Of a stretch of 64,000 nt of DNA, positions 22,801-29,760 are shown one piece after another. The DNA is taken from the NCBI RefSeq assembly GCF_021018805.1, contig NC_086258.1:22334692-22398691 (forward strand), read 5' to 3'. Each line of letters opens with the position of its first letter. Position 1 is the stretch's first letter. The position numbers were made by a program, and so were the translations under genes. The notes under the pieces are model-generated. The model was given only the letters and a program-made list of their open reading frames with translations, had not been told where the DNA came from and searched no databases. The DNA is from Prinia subflava. Its lineage: Eukaryota; Chordata; Aves; Passeriformes; Cisticolidae.

Positions 22801-23242
22801 TGCAGGGATGGTTTAGCCCAGGTGATGCTCCAGCTTTGTCTGCTCCAGAGCCTCTGGCTTTGCTTGCTGAGCATGGCAGAGATGTCCCTGCTCACCTGCA
22901 GCCAGGCCAGAGCCCACAGCATCCCCTTCCCACATCTGGAGACTCTCAGTTTTCCAGGGGGCAGGATCCAAGGGGCAGTGACAGCGCCAGTTCCCGTGCT
23001 GGTGCTGGGTGCTGTCCTGCGTGACTCCGGGCTCCCAGTGGGCGTCACTGATGTGTCCCCTGTGCTCACCCTCAGGACTGTGTGTGATGAGTGGCGCTGC
23101 CATCTTCACAGTGAGGCACACGGACTGGCACCAAGCCTCGGAAAACACCTCCTACGGCTTCGCCTACATCCTGGCGTGGCTGGCCTTCCCCCTCGCCCTG
23201 GCCAGCGGCATCGTCTACGTCATCCTGCGGAAGCGCGAGTGA
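7807..23242 (+). CDS. PMP22: Peripheral myelin protein 22, complete spliced CDS
   Basis: Joining 7807-7884, 9001-9091, 18464-18604 and 23076-23242 gives 477 nt, or 158 residues plus TGA. The product is a tetraspan membrane glycoprotein of the PMP22/EMP/claudin family. It is a structural part of compact myelin in Schwann cells and is also found at epithelial junctions. Visible features are an N-terminal signal-anchor TM1 (residues 2-26), extracellular loop 1 with the family pattern W28, L38-W39, C42, C50 and sequon N41-C-T, TM2 (about 65-85), TM3 (about 93-115), loop 2 with W121, TM4 (about 131-154) and a C-terminal RKRE that can act as an ER retrieval signal. Mammalian PMP22 is 160 residues as I recall it; loop 1 is three residues shorter here and loop 2 one longer. 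The start ATG has a good context (A at -3). All introns are GT-AG. Identity is secure from near-identical TM and C-terminal segments. Confidence 0.97.
7885..9000 (+). other. PMP22 intron 2
   Basis: The intron is 1,116 bp. It contains a polypyrimidine tract (about 8606-8632) and a GC-rich 3' half. No repeat element or extra exon is recognisable. Confidence 0.8.
9001..9091 (+). CDS. PMP22: PMP22 exon 3 (extracellular loop 1)
   Basis: The exon follows a CCCGCAG acceptor and ends before GTGAGT at 9092, leaving one base of a split Glu codon. It encodes residues 27-56, which are most of loop 1: W28, the D-L-W-Q-N-C-T stretch carrying glycosylation site N41, and cysteines C42 and C50. The segment between the cysteines is three residues shorter than in human PMP22 as I recall it. 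The frame and motif order are otherwise intact, so this is divergence, not damage. Confidence 0.96.
10925..11010 (+). mobile_element. CR1 LINE 3' end fragment
   Basis: It reads in the forward direction: GTGTCCCTGCCCATGGCAG, then GATGATCTGTAACGTCCC and TTCCAACCCAAACCATTTGG, which are the terminal CR1 motifs. It is a short 5'-truncated copy in the sense orientation of PMP22. Confidence 0.85.
11308..11432. repeat. T/G-rich low-complexity tract
   Basis: Runs of T3-T8 alternate with G2-G5 on the + strand. Several G-runs lie close enough to allow quadruplex structures. Confidence 0.8.
13171..13370 (-). mobile_element. CR1 LINE 3' fragment
   Basis: This is a reverse-complement CR1 3' end, starting ATAGAATCCCAGAATGG and ending after TGTGCCAGGGCCTGCCCACC. 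It is nearly identical over 200 bp to the copy at 5961, so both belong to the same subfamily. Confidence 0.9.
16140..16700. promoter_or_regulatory. Candidate intronic SOX-type enhancer of PMP22
   Basis: In the largest intron, about 9.3 kb after the promoter, lies a repeat-free block with three inverted CTTTG/CAAAG arrangements: CCTTTGT-TTTC-ACAAAGG at 16270-16287, GGGCTTT-TGC-AAAGCCC at 16460-16476 and CCTTTG-N6-CAAAGG at 16643-16660. It also holds homeodomain-like cores (CAATTAG, GTTAATG). SOX10 and EGR2 bind an intronic Pmp22 element in rodents (known from the literature as I recall it). Equating this block with that element is inference. Confidence 0.4.
18464..18604 (+). CDS. PMP22: PMP22 exon 4 (TM2 to TM3)
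   Basis: The acceptor is a (TGTC)n polypyrimidine tract ending in CCCCAG at 18463, and the donor is GTCAGT at 18605. The exon completes Glu57 and encodes W58 to A103, then the first base of Gly104. It covers the end of loop 1, TM2, the short cytoplasmic loop T-K-G-G-R and the start of TM3. This is the most conserved part of the protein. The donor is followed 111 nt later by a long perfect GGGAA array. Confidence 0.97.
18716..18840 (+). repeat. Perfect (GGGAA)25 microsatellite
   Basis: There are twenty-five uninterrupted 5-bp units (125 bp), starting 111 nt after the exon 4 donor. The sense strand carries G-triplets every 5 nt. Lack of interruptions suggests a young, length-variable array. 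Confidence 0.98.
21656..21770. repeat. Degenerate GTTTTCAAGGA minisatellite
   Basis: There are four to five imperfect units built on GTTTTCAAGGAGMAG, of unequal length. The repetition in one open frame here is a by-product. Confidence 0.5.
22088..22743 (-). mobile_element. Solo LTR of an endogenous retrovirus
   Basis: The 656 bp element is bounded by TG...CA: the plus edge is TGTTACAC and the far edge reads TGTCGGAG on the minus strand. In minus orientation it has a TATA-like TTTATAAAA (about 22343) in U3 and AATAAA (complement of 22148-22153) followed by a roughly 60 bp U5. No gag/pol sequence, primer-binding site or second LTR is visible. I could not find an exact target-site duplication, so one edge may be off by some bases. 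Confidence 0.65.
23076..23242 (+). CDS. PMP22: PMP22 exon 5, coding part (TM3 end, loop 2, TM4)
   Basis: The acceptor is CCCTCAG at 23075. The exon completes Gly104 and runs to TGA at 23240-23242. It encodes the end of TM3, loop 2 (residues about 117-130), TM4 and the terminal RKRE. Loop 2 contains N127-T-S, a second possible N-glycosylation sequon that I do not recall from mammalian PMP22. Confidence 0.97.
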
Positions 23243-24103
23243 CGCCGCGGGACGTGGCCTGGCGTGGCAGGGGCGTTCACCACGTCCTCACGGGAGACGG
23301 AGGAGAATAGACGAGAAAACAGAAAAGAAAATTAACCAAAAAACCAAAAAAAGCACCAAAAAAAAAAAAAAAAAAAAAAAAAAAAGGAAAAAGGAATAAA
23401 CCCTCCCACCCAAACCAAACCCAACCGAACCCCAGAGGAAACACTCAAAGGGTTCCTTGTTAAATTGAAGATGTATATAGTATCTATGGTTTAAAAAACC
23501 TATTTATAACACTTTTTACATATATGTACATAGTCTTGTTTGCTTCTGTTGACCATGTGCTGTTTTTAAGCCTAAAGCAAGTGCCTAAGGAACTCTCACT
23601 CCTAACAGTGTAACAAGAGTGCAGTGATTTTTCTCTTATGCAAAATCCTCTTTGAGCTGAACTCTCCTGCCCTGTCCCAGCCCGTGCAGAACCCCCAGCT
23701 CTGGTTTTAGGCTGGCATGGCTCAGTTCCACTGGGCCCTGCTCCTGCCACATGCTGTGATCCAAAGGGCACGTCCAGATCTGACGGGAGACGCTTCCAAA
23801 AGGTTTGAAGGATTTTGGAGCAAAGGCTTTGATTGCCCCAAGTGCCTAAATGACTTATGTGCCTAAGTCCCATTGCCTTGCCACCACACCCGCTGGGAAT
23901 TTGGGCTTTTAAATCACTTAGGTCGGGCTGCAATCCAGCCCAGGCCGTCCTCCCTCTCTCGGCTGCCGGGGTTGGGCTGTGTCGAGCACTGGGAACTGCT
24001 GCTCCCAGCCTGGAATGTGCTCTGTCCTTGCCGTGGAGCTAAACTGCCCTGAGAAAGCAGCCAGCCCAGCCTGTCTCTGAAATCCAATCCCACATGTATG
24101 AAA

Positions 24104-24111
24104 TGGTGCTA
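24104..24111 (+). promoter_or_regulatory. miR-29 family 8-mer target site in the PMP22 3' UTR
   Basis: TGGTGCTA is the exact 8-mer match to the miR-29 seed. miR-29a repression of PMP22 in Schwann cells is established in mammals. The site lies about 170 nt before the main poly(A) signal, in AU-rich context that favours access. Confidence 0.65.
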
Positions 24112-24276
24112 TCTATTTACCATTCCTTATCCTGCTAAGCCATTTAACCTTAGTCACTGGAAATTCAGTTAACGACCTTGAGGTAAACAACCAAGCTAGA
24201 AATGAGAAATAATTCTGTGTAATATAAATGAGCTATAACTGCTTTTGTACTTAGATTTGCTCTTACTATTATTTTT

Positions 24277-24282
24277 AATAAA
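24277..24282 (+). terminator. PMP22: Main PMP22 poly(A) signal AATAAA
   Basis: A canonical hexamer sits at the end of AU-rich 3' UTR sequence, with a T/GT-rich stretch 20-45 nt downstream. Its distance from the stop fits the family's usual 3' UTR length. Confidence 0.75.
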
Positions 24283-24572
24283 GCATTTATAACCAAGATA
24301 CCTTTTTCCCCTCCGTGGTGCAGAGGAACAGAACCAGCTCTGGCTGGAGCCCACGGGGCTCTGGCACCGGAGTGAGATGTGAGTCCTCTGTCAGCAATGA
24401 GTCTGGCCATGAATGGAACAGGCACCAGCACAGACCCCAGGCTGCCTCTGAGGACTCCAGACATTGTTGCTTTTTTTTGGTTAATTTTGGGGTTTTTTTG
24501 GGTTCTACTTTTTTTTTTTCCTTGCTTTGCTTTTCTGATTTTATACCAACTGTGTGGACTAAGAAGCAATGA

Positions 24573-24578
24573 AATAAA
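24573..24578 (+). terminator. Possible distal PMP22 poly(A) signal
   Basis: An AATAAA lies 296 bp beyond the main signal. It is followed about 31 nt later by a G-rich run (24610-24628) that could act as a downstream element. It would add about 300 nt of 3' UTR. Use is unproven. Confidence 0.4.
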
Positions 24579-24673
24579 AGTCAGAATAACTCGGGTGCTT
24601 CTGCTTTTTGGGGGTTGGGGAGGGAGGGTTAGAGGTGGACTCTGGTCCACCAGCCTGCTTGCACAGCTATCCC

Positions 24674-24875
24674 ATGGAATCACAGAGTGATTCGTGTTGC
24701 AAGGGATCTCAAAGCCCACCCAGTGCCACCCCTGCCATGGCAGGGACACCTCCCACTGTGCCAGGCTGCTCCAAGCCCCAGTGTCCAAGCCTTGGGCACT
24801 GCCAGGGATCCAGGGGCAGCCACAGCTGCTCTGGGCACCCTGTGCCAGGGCCTGCCCTTGCTCACAGAGTATTTA
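24674..24875 (-). mobile_element. CR1 LINE 3' fragment
   Basis: A reverse-complement CR1 3' end from ATGGAATCACAGAGTG to CCAGGGCCTGCCC. It lies about 100 bp beyond the distal poly(A) signal of PMP22, in the antisense direction. Confidence 0.9.
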
Positions 24876-25399
24876 CTTCCCTCTGCTCATTTTGCTGAGC
24901 TCCAAGCCCAGGAGGGGATTCCACTTGCTGGAGCAGCAGCGGAGCCCCTGTGAGCTGCAGCCCTGGGGCACAAGGTCACCCTGGGTCCTGCTGGGTTTGG
25001 CACCTGGCAGAGGGGACAAATCTTTCCCTTCCGAGGAGCAGGTAGGATCACAAGTGGGTTTTTCCCTCCTGTGGAGAAATTAAAGATATTCTTCCTCGCT
25101 TTGGATCAACATCTCAGAAGGCAAAAAAAAACTGAGCACTTCATTTTTGCCTCTGCTCTTTGGCCATTCACAGTGTAAACAAGTGAGTGGCATCGATTCA
25201 GGCCAGCACCTTGGGCCTGCAGGGCTGCTTTGTGTCGAGGATGCAGTTTTGGAAGTGCGTGTAGCTAAAGGACTTTTTAAAGAAACAAGGTGAAGGATTG
25301 AAAATTTTTTGGAAAGGGTCCAAAGGGAAACAGCCACTGATTTGCAGCAGAGTTGACATCCTGTCTCCCAAACAGATATGGAGCTGTGGCAGGAGTGCT

Positions 25400-25545
25400 C
25401 GGCTGGGTACCAGGGAAAGGTTCTTCCCCCAGAGGATGGTGGGGACCTGAACAAGCTCCCCGGGTGTCTGCAGGGCCAGGAGCTGCACTGGCTGATCCCT
25501 GAGGGTCCCTTCCAGCTCAGGGTACTCTGTAATTCCATGGAACTC
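25400..25545 (+). mobile_element. Diverged CR1 3' fragment
   Basis: It shows the CR1 order AGGTTCTTCCCCCAGAGGAT, ...GAACAAGCTCCC..., GGTCCCTTCCAGCTC and AATTCCATGG. It is older and more diverged than the other copies. Confidence 0.55.
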
Positions 25546-25690
25546 TCTCGCTTGGGCTGACTCGGGTAGGTTGCATGATGTCAAACCCTGTTTCCCTGGC
25601 TCTCCACACGAACCACAAACACAGAGCACAGCTCGGTGGGGATGGGGCTACACCTTGCACCAGGGTACTTTGGCGCCTCCTCTGCCCATT

Positions 25691-25870
25691 TCCCCCAATA
25701 TTCCCCCGTAATTCCCCCAGCCGTTAATCCCCCGATATTCCCCCGTTATTCCTCCAGCCATTAATCCTCCAATATTCGCCCGATATTCCCCCGTTATTTC
25801 CCCTTAATCCCCCGATATTCCCCCGTTATTTCCCCTTAATCCCCCGGTATTCCCCCGTTATTTCCCCAGC
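25691..25870. repeat. TATTCCCCCGTTA minisatellite
   Basis: It is built from short modules (CCCCCGATATT, CCCCCGTTATTTCC, CCTTAATC) in a higher-order repeat of roughly 30 bp, with about six copies. It runs into a CpG-rich segment (25870-25980). Confidence 0.85.
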
Positions 25871-26070
25871 CGGTCCCGTCGGTCCTGGCCGAGCGCGGAG
25901 TGCGGGCGCCCTCCGGTGGCTGCGAGCGGAGCGGCGGCCGCGGGACCCCCGAGCCCCGCCTGGCCTGGGGACGCAGGGAGGGGACACGGCCGGGGAGGGG
26001 ACACGGGAAGTGGAGGGAACACGGGAAGGGGAAGGGACAGCGGGGACAGAGCAGGGCCTGGCAGAGCTCT

Positions 26071-26465
26071 GGACTCCCAGAGTGGTTTGGGTTGGACGGG
26101 CCTTGCAGCTCATCCCGTTCCACCCTGCCATGGCAGGGACACCTTCCACTGTCCCAGGCTGCTCCAAGCCCCAGTGTCCAACCTGACCTTGGGCACTGCC
26201 AGGGATCCAGGGGCAGCCACAGCTGCTCTGAGCACCTGTGTTAGGGCCTCATCTTCCTCACAGGGAACAATTCCTGTCCAGTATCCAATCTAACCCTGCC
26301 CTCTGCATGTCAAAGCCGTTCCCCTTGTTCTGTCACTCCAGGCCTTTGTCCTAAGTCCCTCTCCAGCTCTCATGGAGCCCCTTTAGGCCCTGCAAGGGGC
26401 TCAGGGCTCTGAGCTCTCCCCAGAGCCTTCCCTTCTCCAGGTGAGCACCCCAGCTCTCCCAGCCT
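26071..26465 (-). mobile_element. CR1 LINE 3' fragment
   Basis: A longer CR1 copy in reverse complement, from GGACTCCCAGAGTGG through the CCATGGCAGGGACACC and GGATCCAGGGGCAGCC blocks to the CTTCTCCAGGTGAGCACC block. The last block is about 380 bp from the CR1 3' end. Confidence 0.88.
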
Positions 26466-27410
26466 GGCTGCTGTCCCTGTGGTCAGATGGTGGGAGATGG
26501 GATGCAGCTCCCAGGCCATGTTTGGCAGCATGGAGAGCTGGCTTCCCTCCCAAGGCATCACTTACTGCCCACTGGGAATGGCTGAGTTAAAGTGCTAAAG
26601 AGTTAAAGTTTATAATAAAACCACAAGATGCTCCAGAGGTCTTTATTCCCATCTGCTGCTTGGATGTGTTTGCCACCAGCTCTAGGCTGGGCTGGGCTTT
26701 GTTTCACCAAGCCTTGAATACCTCCAGGTGTGGAGAGTCCCCAACACTCCCTGCTAGGGAACATCCCAGAGCTCAGTCTGCCCTTTCTGCATCCCCCGGG
26801 CACAGCACCCATGCTCTGATCCCTGCCCAGGAATCCCTCTGCACAAGGGATGTGGGCAGCAGCAGCAGCCAGGCTGCAGGTTCATCCCCACCCCTTGTGC
26901 TGTGCTCCCCACACAGCTCCCCCAGCTCCCAAAGGGACAGAAGGCATTAAAGCAGGACCCAGCCTTTCTGCCTGATCAGCTGTGAGCACTCTCAGAGCTA
27001 AATGCGTCTCCAAATTTCAGTGCTCCCTGGGGCTACAGCCCAATTAAAATCCAAACAGCCCATAAAGCAGTGAGCTGAACACAGCAGCAGGACGACACGA
27101 AATGGCAGAGGGGTGAAAAAAATACTAGGGAAGTTTCTTTAATGTGTGTTGTGTCATAAAAGCTATTGTTTAAATGGCTTTTGCAGCGTTCTCAGCAGTA
27201 AATACTCCTGGAAAATGCGCTGAGCAAATCTCATCTCCCTCTTTCCTTTACTGCCTTGTAAATTGAAAAATTACAGTGGGAATTAAACCCGTGTGTGCCC
27301 GGGCACGGCTGCGGCTCCAGCCCCGCTCCCGGCCGGGCGGGGGCGGCCCCGGCCCGCGAACCGGGACCCAGAGCGCTCCGGGAGCGGCGGGGCCGAGCCT
27401 TGCCCCGAGA

Positions 27411-27600
27411 GACCCGGGATGTGGGATAGGGGCAGGATATGGGGTACGGGCAGGACCCGGGATGTGGAGAATGGGCAGGACCCGGGATGTGGGATAGGGG
27501 CAGGATGCCTGGGGTACGGGCAGGACCCGGGATGTGGGATATGGGATATGGGATGTGGGATGTGGGATGTGGGATGTGGGATATGAGATATGGGCAGGAC
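27411..27600. repeat. GGGATRTGGGATATGG minisatellite
   Basis: Units of GGGATGTGGGATA alternate with GGGGCAGGACCC modules. The 3' part is a near-pure GGGAT(A/G)T 7-mer array (27528-27585). Confidence 0.85.
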
Positions 27601-27639
27601 ACGGCTCGGCCCCAGGACAGGCTGCAGCAGCCAAGCCTG

Positions 27640-27875
27640 GGCAAGGGCTTCCCTCTGCTCCTGTGCTCAGGTGAGAGCCCACCTGCAGAGCTGCCCCAGT
27701 CCCGGGCTCAGCACAGGAGGGACCTGGAGCTGCTGGAGCCGGCCAGAGGAGGCCATGGAGATGCTCTGGGGACTGGAGCCCGTCTGGAGCCAGGCTGGGA
27801 GAGCTGGGGGTGCTCACCTGGAGAAGGCTCCAGGGAGAGCTCAGAGCCCCTTGCAGGTCCTAAAGGAGCTCCAGG
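27640..27875 (+). mobile_element. CR1 LINE internal fragment
   Basis: Forward CR1 blocks are GGACCTGGAGCTGCTGGAG, CTGGGAGAGCTGGGGGTG and CTCACCTGGAGAAGGCTCC, then AGGTCCTAAAGGAG. The copy lacks the terminal 3' motif. Confidence 0.7.
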
Positions 27876-28096
27876 TGCTGGTGTCCCTGTGGGCAGGAGC
27901 AGCCACACCATCCCGGGCTGTGACTGTGCTGGTGAGCCTGTCCCCAGGCCGGGGCTCGGGTGCTGCAGACAGCCAGGAGCAGGCAGGGCCGTGTCCTGCA
28001 GCGGTGTCCTGCAGCGGTGTCCTGCATGGGTGCATTGTGCCAGAGCAGCTCTGGGCAGCCCCTCAGCCCTGCAGGGTCTGGCCTCGCCTGCCCCTG

Positions 28097-28260
28097 GGAT
28101 GGGCTGGGGAGCTGTGACTGCCCCAGAGCTGGGCTGGGGGAGCTGTGGCTGCCCCAGGATGGGCTGGGGGAGCTGTGGCTGCCCCAGGATGGGCTGGGGG
28201 AGCTGTGGCTGCCCCAGGGATGGGTCGGGGAGCTGTGGCTGCCCCAGGGATGGGCCGGGA
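28097..28260. repeat. 30-bp minisatellite, about 5.5 copies
   Basis: The unit contains GGGGGAGCTGTGGCTGCCCC and GATGGGCT, with two adjacent central units identical. Because 30 bp is divisible by three, open frames cross it and look like repeat proteins. They are not supported as genes. Confidence 0.9.
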
Positions 28261-29271
28261 GCCAGCAGAGCTCCCGGGCTCACCCGCAGCCCAGGGGGGA
28301 GCTGGTCATGGGATCCATCCTCTGCTGTCACCCCACAGCCAAGGCTGCTCTTGCCTTTCCAGCCTCCCTAAGCTCCCAGCATTAACAAGCCACTTCCCCC
28401 GGGCTGATGAAAGGATAAAAGCTCCGTGTTGTCTCTGGTTTATTTGCTTCCTGGGGGGTAATTTAACATATTTAGCTTTCCCCAAGGGTGAGCTTTCCAG
28501 AAGGAATCTTCGGCTGGCACTTTGCAGGATGCTTTTATTGCTCCTCTGCAGGCACTGGGTGGGGAGAGGCTTTATTTTAAAGTCCTTTAACCGCTTTATT
28601 ACAGCCTTTGTTGGTCATGTCTCCTTTCATATCCACTTTTTCAGCTTTCATTTCCCAGGGCTCCCTCTTATCTGCCTTTGGAGGCAGCCCTTGTAAAAAA
28701 AAATTAAAAACGAAAATCAAACCCCAAAGCTCTGTCCCTGGGCTGCTTTCAAGAGAAAGGCCCCTGTCCCCTTTCAAACCCCTTCTGAGAGGAATAGATC
28801 TGAACCCGGCATGCGCCACAGCCCCCAGGAAAGCCTTTGAAGTAAATTAAACCAAATTAGTGTCTGTGATGTAGATGAGCAGAGGAGCCCCCACTGTGTC
28901 CCTGGCCTAGCCCTTGGCATAATCTTTAACCCCTGTCCTTTGCTCCCCTCGCCTCTAATTGACCGTGAAGCACCTGAGGGGGAATTGGGGGGATCCCATC
29001 TGCCCTGTGCAGGGCAGGATTCCCCACTCCGAAGGGATGGGGAGGCTTTAACGGGCTGGGATAATGAATTACTTTCCACCTCCCCTTCCTTGTGCTCAGT
29101 ATCTAATTCTGCTTCTTCTTCTCTCTTATTCCCCTTTAATGAGAGCCACCCTGAGCCCAGGGGCGTCCCAGCCCTGCCCCAGAGCCCCGGCCCTGCTGGG
29201 GGAGCTGGGGCTGCTCCTTACCCCAGCTCAGCCAAGGGGCAGGAGGCTCCTGAGCCCACACTGACAGCCCT

Positions 29272-29396
29272 TCAGGGTGGGCTTTCTTGATGTCCCAGGG
29301 CTGTGTCAGACCCAGGGTGGGCTTTCTCGATGTCCCAGGGCTGTCACAGACCCAGGGTGGCCTTTCCCAGTGTCCCAGGGCTGTGACAGCTCTGTA
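29272..29396. repeat. About 42-bp tandem repeat, three copies
   Basis: Each copy carries a GGGTGGSCTTTC core and a TGTCCCAGGGCTGT core. Confidence 0.75.
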
Positions 29397-29677
29397 AGGT
29401 GGGCAGCTCCTCAGGGGGGGTTTCCAGCACCCTGACAGTGTGACAGCTCCTCAGGGGGTTCCCAAAGGCTCACCCAGCCCTTGGTGTGCCCCCCCCAGCA
29501 CTGAAGGATCAAGCTGCCTTTGCCATGAGCTATGCTGGTGTTTATTGGCGCAGCACAGGTCGTGGTGGGGATTTTGGGGGTGTGAGGGGGATTTGAGGGT
29601 CCTCTGGCCCTGTCGGGCTGGGAGAGCCACACGTGGTGACCTCGCAGGTTGGGCAGGCTCAAGGGAAGTCCAGGAGT

Positions 29678-29760
29678 ATTTGCATATGGAAATTACACTA
29701 CACCTGTGCAAGAAGAGATTTGCATACGCAAATGACACCACACCTGTGCAAGAAAATATT
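29678..29760 (+). promoter_or_regulatory. Tandem duplicated octamer/E-box module
   Basis: Two 40-bp direct repeats each contain the POU octamer ATTTGCAT (29678-29685 and 29718-29725) and the E-box CACCTGTGCAAGAA. The second also has an inverted GCAAAT. Divergence between copies lies mostly outside these motifs. Confidence 0.45.

Larger units (their letters stand above)
18605..23075 (+). other. PMP22 intron 4
   Basis: The intron is about 4.5 kb. It carries the (GGGAA)25 array, a weak minisatellite (21656-21770), three hairpin-forming repeats (21967-22055) and a minus-strand solo LTR (22088-22743). No additional exon is seen. Confidence 0.8.
23243..24300 (+). other. PMP22: PMP22 3' UTR
   Basis: The 3' UTR is about 1.05 kb, matching the roughly 1.8 kb mRNA known for PMP22. 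It includes an A28 tract (23358-23385), a proximal AATAAA (23395), AU-rich sequence near 23490-23530 and a miR-29 8-mer (24104). The main AATAAA is at 24277-24282, with cleavage expected at about 24295-24305. Confidence 0.85.

Noticed and set aside
27439..28371. 310-residue open frame with repeated peptide units
   Set aside because: It is produced by minisatellites with unit lengths that keep frame (7-bp and 30-bp arrays) and by a CR1 fragment. There is no start context or domain.
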